This document shows, piece by piece, positions 17,818 through 27,248 of a stretch of 59,953 bases of DNA. A model generated the notes under the pieces. It was not told the DNA's origin, did not search any database, and saw nothing but the letters and a program-made list of their open reading frames with translations. The position numbers and the translations under genes were made by a program. Position 1 is the first letter of the stretch. Every line of letters begins with the position of its first letter. The DNA is from Thalassospira profundimaris (GTDB lineage: Bacteria > Pseudomonadota > Alphaproteobacteria > Rhodospirillales > Thalassospiraceae), in assembly GCF_003326755.1 (NCBI RefSeq), contig NZ_JPWH01000028.1, positions 1 to 59,953 on the forward strand, written 5' to 3'.

Positions 17818-18990
17818 ATGACCGAGGTCGTAATTGTTGGTGCCGCGCGCACACCAATTGGTGCATTCAATGGCACGCTTTCTGGTACCCCGGCCCACGA
17901 GCTGGGAACCATCGCGATCAAGGCGGCCCTGGAGCGCGCGGGCGTTGAAGCCGATGCCGTGGATGAAGTTATACTGGGGCAGGTTCTGACTGCTGGCGAA
18001 GGGCAGAATCCGGCCCGCCAGGCGGCACTGGGTGCCGGTGTTTCCGAAGGGGCGACTGCGTTTTTGATCAATCAGGTTTGTGGCTCGGGCCTGCGGACCG
18101 TGGCATTGGGTGCCCAGCAGATCATGGCGGGTGATGCCACCATTGTTGTTGCAGGCGGCCAGGAAAATATGAGCCTTTCGGGTCATGTGGCGCATTTGCG
18201 CGATGGTCACAAGATGGGCGATGTCAAGTTCATTGATACCATGATCAAGGATGGCCTGTGGTGCGCCTTTAACGGCTATCACATGGGCAATACTGCCGAA
18301 AATGTTGCGACAAAATGGGGCATTAGCCGCGAAGAGCAGGATGCCTTTGCCGTTGCTTCGCAAAACAAGGCTGAAGCCGCCCAGAAAGCCGGTCGTTTTA
18401 ATGATGAAATCGCACCTGTGACCATTAAGCACCGCAAGGGTGAAACCGTTTTTGATGCCGATGAATATCCGCGTCATGGAGCATCGGTTGACGCGATGGC
18501 AAAGCTGCGCCCGGCCTTTGACAAGGAAGGCACGGTAACGGCCGGTAACGCTTCAGGCATTAATGACGGGGCCGCCGCCCTGGTTTTGATGTCGGCCGAG
18601 GAAGCCAAACGGCGCGGCCTGACGCCGCTTGCGACAATCAAAAGCTGGGCCACGGCGGGCGTTGATCCGTCGATTATGGGCAGCGGGCCGATTCCGGCAT
18701 CGCGCAAGGCGCTGGAAAAGGCCGGCTGGAGCGCATCGGACCTTGACCTGATCGAGGCAAACGAAGCCTTTGCCGCCCAGGCCATTGCCGTGAACCGCGA
18801 CATGGGCTGGGATACCGACAAGGTAAACGTGAATGGCGGGGCCATTGCACTGGGCCATCCGATTGGCGCATCGGGGGCGCGTGTGTTTGTGACCCTGCTT
18901 CATGAAATGCAGAAACGCGATGCCAAAAAGGGCCTTGCCACCCTTTGCATTGGCGGTGGCATGGGCATTGCCCTGTGTGTTGAACGATAA
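17818..18990 (+). CDS. phaA: Acetyl-CoA acetyltransferase (beta-ketothiolase) PhaA
   Basis: A 390-residue thiolase that condenses two acetyl-CoA to acetoacetyl-CoA, the first step of PHB synthesis. Catalytic features are the nucleophile C88 in NQVCGSGLR, the histidine in [18 protein letters not shown], and the C-terminal cysteine in [33 protein letters not shown] is also family-typical. The ATG at 17818 follows CGGAGGG. The reductase phaB follows after about 250 bases in the same direction, so the pair gives the monomer supply for the synthase at 14856. Confidence 0.97.
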   Translation: MTEVVIVGAARTPIGAFNGTLSGTPAHELGTIAIKAALERAGVEADAVDEVILGQVLTAGEGQNPARQAALGAGVSEGATAFLINQVCGSGLRTVALGAQQIMAGDATIVVAGGQENMSLSGHVAHLRDGHKMGDVKFIDTMIKDGLWCAFNGYHMGNTAENVATKWGISREEQDAFAVASQNKAEAAQKAGRFNDEIAPVTIKHRKGETVFDADEYPRHGASVDAMAKLRPAFDKEGTVTAGNASGINDGAAALVLMSAEEAKRRGLTPLATIKSWATAGVDPSIMGSGPIPASRKALEKAGWSASDLDLIEANEAFAAQAIAVNRDMGWDTDKVNVNGGAIALGHPIGASGARVFVTLLHEMQKRDAKKGLATLCIGGGMGIALCVER

Positions 18991-19238
18991 GGAACAGGGG
19001 CGGGATCGGGCAAGGACCCTTTTCCGCCCCGGTATTCTGAGCGCGCAATAAAAGGGATCATAACCCGTGTGCGGATAAGGCCGGTAGGGTGTTGCTGGCA
19101 GAGGCTCTGATTGAAATCAAGGAATTCTGTGAAATCCAGGGTTATATCAACGGGGCCTGATTGGATAAAAAACTTGGTACTGACGCGGTTTTGTAAAAAC
19201 AGGACCGATTTTAGAAACTGTTTTTAGGGAGGTCTGCA

Positions 19239-19961
19239 ATGACCCAGATTGCACTGGTTACTGGTGGTACCCGTGGTATTGGCAAGGCGATTAGCCTTGC
19301 GCTGAAAAATGCGGGTTTCAGTGTGGCGGCAAACTATGCCGGAAATGATGAGGCTGCTCATAAATTTACCGAAGAAACGGGTATTGCGACCTTTAAATGG
19401 AGCGTTGCGGACCCGGAGGCCTGTGCCCAGGGTATCAAGCAGGTGGAGTCCGAACTGGGGCCGGTGGATGTCCTGGTCAATAATGCCGGGATTACGCGCG
19501 ACGGCTTTATGCACAAAATGTCGGTCGAAGGTTGGCAGGCCGTCATTGAAACCAATCTGAGTTCGCTTTTTTACATGACCCAGCCCGTGCTTGAAAGCAT
19601 GCGTTCACGCGGGTATGGCCGGGTGATCAATATTTCCTCGATCAATGGTCAGGCAGGGCAAATGGGCCAGACCAACTATTCGGCTGCGAAGGCCGGTGTG
19701 CATGGCTTTACCAAGGCCCTGGCACAGGAAGTGGCACGCAAGGGCATTACGGTGAACACCATTGCACCGGGTTATATCAATACCGACATGGTGGCGGCTG
19801 TGCCTGAAAAGGTATTGGAAGGTATTATTGCCAAAATTCCCGTCGGTCGTCTTGGCGAAGCCGATGAAATTGCCCAGGCCGTGTTGTATCTGTCCGGGCC
19901 GAATTCGGGCTTTATTACCGGGTCCTGCCTGTCGATCAATGGCGGGCAGCATATGGGGTGA
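19239..19961 (+). CDS. phaB: Acetoacetyl-CoA reductase PhaB
   Basis: A 240-residue short-chain dehydrogenase that reduces acetoacetyl-CoA to (R)-3-hydroxybutyryl-CoA with NADPH. The cofactor loop is VTGGTRGIGKAIS. LVNNAGITRDGFMHKM is typical of PhaB, and the catalytic Ser/Tyr/Lys set lies in INISSINGQAGQMGQTNYSA followed by AK. The C-terminus GSCLSINGGQHMG is also PhaB-like. AGGGAGGTCTGC precedes the ATG. The separation from phaA leaves room for its own promoter. Confidence 0.96.
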   Translation: MTQIALVTGGTRGIGKAISLALKNAGFSVAANYAGNDEAAHKFTEETGIATFKWSVADPEACAQGIKQVESELGPVDVLVNNAGITRDGFMHKMSVEGWQAVIETNLSSLFYMTQPVLESMRSRGYGRVINISSINGQAGQMGQTNYSAAKAGVHGFTKALAQEVARKGITVNTIAPGYINTDMVAAVPEKVLEGIIAKIPVGRLGEADEIAQAVLYLSGPNSGFITGSCLSINGGQHMG

Positions 19962-20001
19962 CGGCCCTGACCGCAGTTTCTTTATATCGTGAGATCTTCA
20001 G

Positions 20002-20030
20002 CACCCCGGCTTGTCCGGGGTGTTGCTGTT
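20002..20030 (+). terminator. Terminator after phaB
   Basis: The stem CACCCCGG/CCGGGGTG has a 5-base loop, followed by TTGCTGTTT, about 40 bases after the phaB stop. The T-run is imperfect. Confidence 0.55.
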
Positions 20031-20122
20031 TGGGGGTGTCGGGTGCTGGGGGAACAAGTAAGGGGGCCTGTCGTTAAGCTGGTCATGCGAAATTCCGGTA
20101 TCCAGGCAGGCGGGCGACCAAA

Positions 20123-21295
20123 ATGACCAAAAAGGTACGATTTTATTTGCGGGGTGCTGCTGTGAGCGCACCGGAAGACCAAACGGAAGACCAGGCATCG
20201 GGCACGGCGATGAGCACATTAAGCGCCCATCGTATGGTGATCGTGTCGATTGTTGGTCTGTTTGTTATTTCCGTGTGCGGGGTTTTGTATTTTGCCCAGA
20301 GCCTGTTGTTGCCGGTGGTGCTGGCCGGGTTGTTTTCGCTGATTTTATCGCCGGTTGTGCGCTGGTTTTTCCGCCGCGGCATTCCCGAACCGGTAACGGC
20401 CCTGGTGTTGGTCTTGTCCATGACGGCCTGTGTCTTTGCCGGAGGATACTGGTTAAGCGCGCCGATCTCGCACTGGATTGATGATGCCCCGCGCATTGAA
20501 AAACAGTTGCAGCTCAAGCTGGCGGAAATGGCCGGGACGATTGAAAATATTCAGGAAGCCCAGCGCAAGGTTGAAAAGGCAACCCGGCAGGATCCCAAGT
20601 CCAATGTGCAGGAAGTTGTAGTGAAGGAACCCAACCTTCTCAATCAGGCTGCTCGGGGCGCGCCGGAAATTTTTGGCGGTATTGGCCTTACGGTCGTATT
20701 ATTGCTGTTAATGTTGGCGTCGGGCGATATGTTTTACGAAAAGCTGATCAAGGCCCTGCCGACATTCAAGGATAAAAAACGCGGCCTGCGCATCGCCAAG
20801 GATATTGAGCGCGAAATTTCGCGCTATTTGCTGACGGTTTTTGTCATCAATGTTTGCCTGGGCATATGTGTGGCGGCGGGTCTTTCCTTTACCGATATGC
20901 CCAATCCGGTGTTGTGGGGGCTGGCGGCAGCCCTGCTGAATTTTGTGCCCTATCTTGGCGCGCTGGTGGGGATTGGCATTGTTGCCATTGTGTCGCTGGT
21001 ATCCCTGCCGACCCTGGGGGCAGCACTGGTGCCGCCAGCCATTTATATGGCTTGCACCGTCATTGAAGGTCAGTTTGTAACACCGTCTTTGGTCGGACGA
21101 CGCTTGCAGATCAATTCGGTGGCGGTGTTTCTGGCGATTGCCTTTTGGGGCTGGCTTTGGGGGGCGGTTGGTATTTTTATGGCCGTACCCATGCTGATTA
21201 TCATCAAGGTTTTGTCGCATCATGTGGACGGGCTGGGATGGTTAAGCGAGTTTCTTGGTGCGCGTGAAAAACACATCCCTGCCGAAAGCGGTTGA
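20123..21295 (+). CDS. AI-2E family transporter (PerM-like)
   Basis: A 390-residue membrane protein of the AI-2E/PerM family, with seven to eight transmembrane segments. Family features are FAQSLLLPVVLAGLFSLILS near residue 55, a periplasmic amphipathic region (about 115-175), and the C-terminal GLAAALLNFVPYLGALVGIG and AIFW-like FLAIAFWGWLWGAVGIFMA. Members export small molecules or sodium; the substrate here is unknown. The ribosome binding site before 20123 is weak, and GTG 20162 or ATG 20210 are alternative starts. It is a single gene. Confidence 0.9.
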   Translation: MTKKVRFYLRGAAVSAPEDQTEDQASGTAMSTLSAHRMVIVSIVGLFVISVCGVLYFAQSLLLPVVLAGLFSLILSPVVRWFFRRGIPEPVTALVLVLSMTACVFAGGYWLSAPISHWIDDAPRIEKQLQLKLAEMAGTIENIQEAQRKVEKATRQDPKSNVQEVVVKEPNLLNQAARGAPEIFGGIGLTVVLLLLMLASGDMFYEKLIKALPTFKDKKRGLRIAKDIEREISRYLLTVFVINVCLGICVAAGLSFTDMPNPVLWGLAAALLNFVPYLGALVGIGIVAIVSLVSLPTLGAALVPPAIYMACTVIEGQFVTPSLVGRRLQINSVAVFLAIAFWGWLWGAVGIFMAVPMLIIIKVLSHHVDGLGWLSEFLGAREKHIPAESG

Positions 21296-21393
21296 TTGTG
21301 ATGTGCCCGTGCGTTTGAAACTGGACAGGATAGGCGGCATCATGCCAATAATTTCCCCGCACAGGGATTGGTCGGATAAACGACGGGGCAAAG

Positions 21394-21933
21394 ATGAAAT
21401 TTGCATTCATTGCGGTGCAGGAACGCGGGCAGGTTGACCGTTTGCTTGAAAATGTGGCCCGGCGTCTGATCCGCGAGGGGGCCAACCTGGCTGGTGTGGT
21501 GCAAATCAATGCGGAACGTGAAGGTGCGCGTCACTGCGATATGCTGGTGCAGGTTTTGCCCGCTGGCGCACAATTTGATATTTCCCAAAAGCTGGGCAAT
21601 GAGTTCCGCGGCTGTCGCCTTGACGTAGCGGCACTCGAAGAGGCGGTTGCCGCTGTCGAGGCCTCGCTGGAAAGCCGACCGGATATTGATTTACTGGTGA
21701 TTAACAAATTTGGCAAACATGAAGCCCAGGGGCGTGGTTTTCGCGATTTGATCGCGCAAATGCTGATGCGTGATGTACCGGTTCTTTTGGGCGTTAACGC
21801 CCTCAATCGCGAGGCGTTCGAGGTTTTTTCCGGCGGTGCGGCCATCGAACTTTCCGCGGATGAAGACAGCGTTTATCGCTGGTGCCGGGAACATTGTTTG
21901 CAGAAGGTTCAGACGTCAAAGTCCGGCAACTGA
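21394..21933 (+). CDS. DUF2478 protein (predicted NTP-binding, Mo-linked)
   Basis: A 179-residue protein of the DUF2478 family. It opens with MKFAFIAVQERGQVDRLLEN, where a nucleotide-binding loop normally lies, and contains DIDLLVINKFGKHEAQGRGF and DVPVLLGVNALNREAF, the hallmarks of the family. The function is not established. DUF2478 genes are often found beside molybdate transport or Moco genes, and here it overlaps the 3' end of mobA by 25 bases tail to tail. GGGGCAAAG precedes the ATG. Confidence 0.85.
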   Translation: MKFAFIAVQERGQVDRLLENVARRLIREGANLAGVVQINAEREGARHCDMLVQVLPAGAQFDISQKLGNEFRGCRLDVAALEEAVAAVEASLESRPDIDLLVINKFGKHEAQGRGFRDLIAQMLMRDVPVLLGVNALNREAFEVFSGGAAIELSADEDSVYRWCREHCLQKVQTSKSGN

Positions 21934-22628
21934 TCGGGCAGGTTTTCAGGCAGGGTTTTTTCAAGCCGGACGATGTCGTCATGCTGGTTGATATTGGCAA
22001 AAAGCAGATCGGCCATTTTGCTGTTATCGGGTATGGGAACATCAATGGCGCGGGCGTTTCCCGCCAGCAGGGCCAGGCGCACGCGGCGCTGATCCTGCGC
22101 CAGCAGGGTGGAAATAACCGGGGCCATGTCCCTGTGCCAAAGCGAGGCCAGATAGTGGTCGCGACCATTATAGCGGGCATGGGCGGCAAGAACCCGGTTT
22201 TGTGTCACGGCTGTGTTGGTATCATTTGCCAGACCAATGGCCCGATGCAGCATTTCCGGCAGGCCCACAGGCAAAACGGGACAGTCCACTGCATAAATTG
22301 CCAGCCAGTCGCCGCCATCGGCCAGGTGTTTTAACCCTGCCAGTATGCCACCCAATGGCCCCAGCCTTGCACGGGGCTGGTCGGCAATGACCGGGCAGTC
22401 ATAGGGGGCATAGATTTGCGGGTCTTCATTGCTGCCAATCAGAATGTGTTGGCAATCGCGCCGGGCATTGGCAATGGCATAATCGATCAGTGGTCGTGGC
22501 CCGAGCCTGCGAAAGGGCTTGTTGCCCCCCATGCGCGTGCCCGCCCCGCCCGCAAGAACAAGGCCGGTAAAAACCGGGGCTTGGGAATTTGCATTATCTG
22601 CTGGGGAACGAGGCATGGAACCGGGCAT
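21909..22628 (-). CDS. mobA: Molybdenum cofactor guanylyltransferase MobA
   Basis: A 239-residue nucleotidyltransferase that attaches GMP to Mo-molybdopterin to form the MGD cofactor. The family fingerprint is GLVLAGGAGTRMGGNKPF near residue 21, then RPLIDYAIANARRDCQHILI, LGPLGGILAGL and the metal-binding IYAVDCPVLP. Its product would be used by the bis-MGD formate dehydrogenase encoded at 45241. The last 25 bases overlap the convergent DUF2478 gene. The first ~18 residues are polar, and a second ATG four codons in is possible. Confidence 0.94.
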   Translation of the reverse strand: MPGSMPRSPADNANSQAPVFTGLVLAGGAGTRMGGNKPFRRLGPRPLIDYAIANARRDCQHILIGSNEDPQIYAPYDCPVIADQPRARLGPLGGILAGLKHLADGGDWLAIYAVDCPVLPVGLPEMLHRAIGLANDTNTAVTQNRVLAAHARYNGRDHYLASLWHRDMAPVISTLLAQDQRRVRLALLAGNARAIDVPIPDNSKMADLLFANINQHDDIVRLEKTLPENLPDQLPDFDV

Positions 22629-22690
22629 GGTTTGGATATGTCATGGTTTGAAGTCGGGTGGCAGACTGAGACCCTGATGACGGATATACA

Positions 22691-23641
22691 CTATTTCGCT
22701 GTTGCCTTGCGCGTTTCTTCCCAATCCAGCAGCGCACGCAATCCATCCTCCAGCGAAATATCGGCACGATGGCCGATGTCGTTGTGCAGGCGCGACGGGT
22801 CGCCTACCGACCGCATAATATCGCCCGGACGTGCGTCATGAAAGGCCGGTTCATCTGTGTTCCCGGCCAGGCGGGTGATTTCGCGGGCAAGGTCCAGAAT
22901 GGAAACTTCCTGACCACGACAAACATTGGCCGTGATGAAACAGCCTTTTGGGGTGCGGTGCAAATAGGCCATTGCCCGATGCAATGCAGTGGCGACATCG
23001 GCGACAAAAACAAAATCGCGCGTTTGTTCGCCTGTCCCGAAAATTTGCAATTGCCGGTTGGCGAGGGCAAGGTTGACAAAAATCGAGATCACGCCGCTAT
23101 AGGGTGAGGACGGGTCCTGGCGCGGGCCATAAACATTGAAAAACCGCAAACCGGCAAAACGCATGTCATAGGCCGATGCCGCCAGGCCGGCATGCACCTC
23201 GTTTGCCCGTTTGTCGGCACCGTAAAAGGAAATTGGCCGGGGTGTTTCCGTTTCCGACAGCGGAATGGCCGCGTTATCGCCATATATTGCCGCTGAGGAT
23301 GCAAAAACGACCGGGATTTTTCCGGCATTTTTCGCCGCTTCAAAGACATTCACGGCTCCTTGGGAATTGACCTGATGCGTTTCCGCCCAGCAATCGATGC
23401 TTTTTTGCACTGATGCCACAGCCGCGAGATGAAAAACACCGTCGCATCCTGCCATACTGTCGCGGATGGCATTCGGGTCACAAATGCTGCCGACAATCAG
23501 GTTGGCTTCGGTTGAAAGATTGTCACGGTGGCCGGTTGAAAGATCATCAAGAACGCGGACCTGATCGCCATTGGCAAGTAATCTGTCTGCCAGATGTGAG
23601 CCAATAAACCCGGCGCCGCCGGTAATAAGGTATGTCGCCAT
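22691..23641 (-). CDS. NAD-dependent nucleotide-sugar 4-epimerase
   Basis: A 316-residue extended short-chain dehydrogenase. The NAD-binding loop is YLITGGAGFIGSHLADRLL, and the catalytic pair is YGADK (Tyr/Lys) after VFASSAAIYGD. GLRFFNVYGPRQDPSSPYSG and EQTRDFVFVADVATAL are typical of UDP-GlcNAc/UDP-glucose 4-epimerases of the WbpP/Gne/PelX type. UDP-GlcNAc to UDP-GalNAc conversion is plausible because the Pel locus starts nearby and Pel needs GalNAc. Specificity cannot be read with certainty. It is divergent from the hybrid kinase gene. Confidence 0.85.
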   Translation of the reverse strand: MATYLITGGAGFIGSHLADRLLANGDQVRVLDDLSTGHRDNLSTEANLIVGSICDPNAIRDSMAGCDGVFHLAAVASVQKSIDCWAETHQVNSQGAVNVFEAAKNAGKIPVVFASSAAIYGDNAAIPLSETETPRPISFYGADKRANEVHAGLAASAYDMRFAGLRFFNVYGPRQDPSSPYSGVISIFVNLALANRQLQIFGTGEQTRDFVFVADVATALHRAMAYLHRTPKGCFITANVCRGQEVSILDLAREITRLAGNTDEPAFHDARPGDIMRSVGDPSRLHNDIGHRADISLEDGLRALLDWEETRKATAK

Positions 23642-23837
23642 TGGTCCCCCAAAGCCTGCCTGTTATGCCTTATGGCGCTATCTTAACATGTTAATAGACG
23701 GAATTTGCATGTTGTTTGCCAATTTCGCGTGATAAAGCATTGGAGCTTTTCGAGAATTAAACGTATCCTTGGGTATAGGGGATGGGAAAGCGGAACCGGA
23801 TGAATGGCCGGGACCCCGAAAAAACAGGGTAGGAAAA

Positions 23838-26800
23838 GTGACGCCTGAGAGCTCGACACCAGATTTGGCCAAAGCTGATCGTGACAAGACCAGACTGAAA
23901 ATGAACAAGCGTCTGTTCATCGCGGTATTTCTGATTCTGGTTGCGGGGCTGTTGATCGGCTTTAATTTTTATGTCCGGGTAGAGCTGGATGCCCAGGCCA
24001 AGCGGACGGCGTTTTCCGACCTGAATGCCATGCTCAAAAGCTATTCTGACCAGTTCGAGCAACGCACCCGATTGTCGGCGACGGTTTTGGATGGTTTGGC
24101 TGACAAAATCGGTAGCGGACAGTTTTCCCAGCGCGAAGGATATATTTTGCTGCGTCAGGCAGCCGAGAGCCTGGAATTGATTAGCATTCTGGGGGTTGCA
24201 GACCAGGATGGCAATCTTGTTTTGTCGTCTCGCGGGCCGGTGCCGCCGTCTGTGAATGTAAAAGACAATCCCAACATTGCCTATTTTTTGAAGGGCGGCA
24301 AAGCACCCTGGTATTTTGATGGCCCGTCCAAAAGCCGGATTGACGGCCAATGGCAGGTTCTGGTTTCGGCACCGATTTATGATTCCTATGGCAAGGTAAG
24401 CGAAGTCATTGGCGCGGTGATACGGCCAGAGGCGATTCTGGAGCCTTTGCATCGGGTGATGCTGCCCGATGATGGTCTGATCTTGATGAATGAGCGTGGC
24501 GAATTGATCGGTAACGCACCGTTTGCCGAGGATATGATTGGTCAAAGGGCTGCTTTTGGTGATCTGGGCGCGCGGAGCATCGCCACCAATTCGATTGTTT
24601 CCGATATTCGCAAGGATGGGGACGGGAATCTTTTGCTGGTGTCGGCGCGCCCGGTTTTGGGCGGAAAGGTTAGCGTTGTTCTGACACGGCCCGTAGAGAA
24701 AGCCCTGCAAGGCTGGAGCTTGTTTGAGCTGGCCTCCCTGATTGCCTCGATCGTGCTGTTTTTACTGGCGCTATTGGGCTGTGTGGCTTTTGTTTATTAC
24801 GATATTTTGCAAAAGCGCAATTTTGACCAGCTTTCACGTCTGAATGGCAAAATTCGCGAGGAAGCGGCCAAGGTTGAAGAACTGGCCCAGGTCAAAACCA
24901 ATTTTCTGGCAAATATGAGCCACGAAATCAGAACGCCGATGAATGCGATTATCGGTCTGTTGCATTTGCTGGGTTATACTAACCTGACCCGAGAGCAGAA
25001 GGATTATGTGCGCAAGATTTCGGATTCCGGCAAGTTTTTGCTGGGTATTATTGACGATATTCTCACCTATTCCAAAATCGAGGCCGGAAAGGTCCGGATT
25101 GAGACGACGGTTTTCTCGCTTCAGGAAATCATGAATTCGTTATCAACGATCATGTCGGTCAATGCGGCGGGCAAGGATATCGAAGTGCTGATTTCGGTGG
25201 GCGAAAGTGTGCCGCGTCATATTTTGGGCGACCCGTTTCGCCTGCAACAGATTTTGATCAATCTGGCAGGGAATGCCATCAAATTCACCAATCGTGGCGA
25301 AGTGCTGATTTCGGTTGATTTATTGCGCAAGAATGAAGACCGGATCGACCTTGCATTTGAAGTGCGTGATACCGGTATTGGTATGGATGACGATCAGGTT
25401 GCCAATCTTTTCAAACCCTTTGAGCAGGCCGATAGTTCTACCAGTCGCAAATATGGGGGCACCGGGCTTGGCCTGTCGATTTGCCATCGTTTGACCGAAC
25501 TGATGGGGGGCGAGATTTCGGTGCAAAGCAAACGGGGCGTGGGCAGTACGTTTCGCGTTGTGCTGCCTTTTGCAATTGCGACCCGCGATGATGTCGCATT
25601 TGGTGAAAAACACGATAAACTGCGGGTGCTGATTGTGGATGACAACCCGCTGGCGCGCGAGGTTTTGGCAAAAACCAGCCAGAATTTGGGCTGGGAAACG
25701 ACAGTTGTGCATTCCGGCGAGGAAGCCGTGACCATGATCGAGGAAAAGCACCTTGAGGGGCGTTATTTCGATCTGGTGTTGATGGATTGGCGGATGCCGG
25801 GCCTTGATGGTGTTCATGCCAGCGAGGAAATCCGGGCGCGTTTGTCGCAAGCCGCGATGCCGATTATCGTGATGGTCACGGCTGGCGAAAAAGACGAGTT
25901 GCTGCGTCATTCCTCGATCAGCAGTGTTGACGGGATTATTTTAAAACCTGTGACGGAATCTGCCCTGTTTAATGCGGTGGTCACGGCGCAAACCCGCCCG
26001 GCCCGTTTGCAAAAAGCCGATGTCAACGTGGTCGAGGAAAATACCCGTCAGGCAATTGGCGCCGAGATTCTCAAGGGACTTAGCCTGTTGGTGGTGGACG
26101 ACAATTTCATCAATCAGGAAGTGGCAAAACACATTCTCGAACGTGAAGGAGCGGTGGTTGCACTGGCCGGTGACGGGCAGGAAGCGGTCGATGTGATGCG
26201 CGATCGGGGTCGTGATTTTGATCTGGTCTTGATGGATCTTCAGATGCCCAACAAGGACGGGCTGGAGGCCACCCGCGAAATTCGCAAAATGCCGTGGAAC
26301 CAGACAGTGCCGATTGTTGCCCTGACAGCAGGGGTATTTGAATCCGATCGCGAGAAATGCTTTGCTGCGGGCATGAATGGTTTCATCAGCAAACCGTTCA
26401 AGGCGGAAAATATGATCCGTCGTATTCGCGACCTGGCCATGTACCATCGTGAAGCAAACATGGCCGACACGCCCGCCGACCTGCCGCAGGAGAGTGCATT
26501 TATACCCATTGAAGGGGACGATGGAAAAGCCGGGGCAAACCTGGCTGATGCCGGTACCTTTGATGGGGGTGCTGGCCGGGACGGGCAATCACCGCAACCT
26601 TTCACCCCTGATGAAACCTCTGCCTTTGGGGCAAGTGATGGACACGAGCCGATGATGAACACTGATAAACCGGTTGTGGATCGCGACCAGGCAATTGATA
26701 TGCTGGGCGGCAGCGAGGAACTTTATGATTCGTTATCGACCCAGTTCCGCGCCCTTTATGCCAATATTGATGATGAATTCATCACCCTTCAGGACGCGGG

Positions 26801-27239
26801 CGACCTTGATGCTCTGAAGGTGCGTGCCCATAGCCTGAAGGGGGCGGCGGGAACAGTCGGGGCGGTGCGACTGGCCGAAACCTGCGCAACCATTGAAACC
26901 CTTTCCGGGCAGCGTGATAAGGAACGTATTGCGGCTCTTTTCCCAAAATTTCTAAAAGATTTGCAGGCAACATTGTCGGCCTTTGGCAAAATGTTGCCAG
27001 AAAATGCAGACGAGGAGGAAAACGGATTTACGGCTCATGCGACGTCGGGCAACGAGGCGCTGAACCGTCTGAAAGAGGCATTGGCAACGAATAACCTTGC
27101 GGCATTACGCATCATCGACAAAGATCGCGATGAATTGACGGGATATTTTTCGGCCGAGGACTATGCCGCAATCAAAACGCATATCGAGGCGCTGGATTTT
27201 GACAAGGCTGTCGCGCTGATTGAGAAAATCGCGAAATAG
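23838..27239 (+). CDS. Hybrid sensor histidine kinase (Cache-like, HisKA, HATPase, 2x REC, HPt)
   Basis: A multi-domain membrane kinase of 1133 residues from the GTG at 23838, which has TAGGAAAA before it. The frame is open to ATG 23769. Order: transmembrane helix (LFIAVFLILVAGLLIGF), a periplasmic Cache-like sensor of about 230 residues, a second helix (about 297-321), and HisKA with H362 in FLANMSHEIRTPMNAIIG. Next come HATPase (GDPFRLQQILINLAGNAIKF), REC1 with D650 (LVLMDWRMP), REC2 with D800 (LVLMDLQMP), a polar linker, and HPt with H998 (AHSLKGAAGTVG). It can run a full internal phosphorelay. The output is probably the diguanylate cyclase nine bases downstream. Confidence 0.94.
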   Translation: MTPESSTPDLAKADRDKTRLKMNKRLFIAVFLILVAGLLIGFNFYVRVELDAQAKRTAFSDLNAMLKSYSDQFEQRTRLSATVLDGLADKIGSGQFSQREGYILLRQAAESLELISILGVADQDGNLVLSSRGPVPPSVNVKDNPNIAYFLKGGKAPWYFDGPSKSRIDGQWQVLVSAPIYDSYGKVSEVIGAVIRPEAILEPLHRVMLPDDGLILMNERGELIGNAPFAEDMIGQRAAFGDLGARSIATNSIVSDIRKDGDGNLLLVSARPVLGGKVSVVLTRPVEKALQGWSLFELASLIASIVLFLLALLGCVAFVYYDILQKRNFDQLSRLNGKIREEAAKVEELAQVKTNFLANMSHEIRTPMNAIIGLLHLLGYTNLTREQKDYVRKISDSGKFLLGIIDDILTYSKIEAGKVRIETTVFSLQEIMNSLSTIMSVNAAGKDIEVLISVGESVPRHILGDPFRLQQILINLAGNAIKFTNRGEVLISVDLLRKNEDRIDLAFEVRDTGIGMDDDQVANLFKPFEQADSSTSRKYGGTGLGLSICHRLTELMGGEISVQSKRGVGSTFRVVLPFAIATRDDVAFGEKHDKLRVLIVDDNPLAREVLAKTSQNLGWETTVVHSGEEAVTMIEEKHLEGRYFDLVLMDWRMPGLDGVHASEEIRARLSQAAMPIIVMVTAGEKDELLRHSSISSVDGIILKPVTESALFNAVVTAQTRPARLQKADVNVVEENTRQAIGAEILKGLSLLVVDDNFINQEVAKHILEREGAVVALAGDGQEAVDVMRDRGRDFDLVLMDLQMPNKDGLEATREIRKMPWNQTVPIVALTAGVFESDREKCFAAGMNGFISKPFKAENMIRRIRDLAMYHREANMADTPADLPQESAFIPIEGDDGKAGANLADAGTFDGGAGRDGQSPQPFTPDETSAFGASDGHEPMMNTDKPVVDRDQAIDMLGGSEELYDSLSTQFRALYANIDDEFITLQDAGDLDALKVRAHSLKGAAGTVGAVRLAETCATIETLSGQRDKERIAALFPKFLKDLQATLSAFGKMLPENADEEENGFTAHATSGNEALNRLKEALATNNLAALRIIDKDRDELTGYFSAEDYAAIKTHIEALDFDKAVALIEKIAK

Positions 27240-27248
27240 AGTTTTTAT

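Noticed and set aside
23769..23837. Longer N-terminus of the hybrid kinase
   Set aside because: The ATG at 23769 has no spaced ribosome binding site; the GTG at 23838 has one, and the extra residues are polar without a domain.
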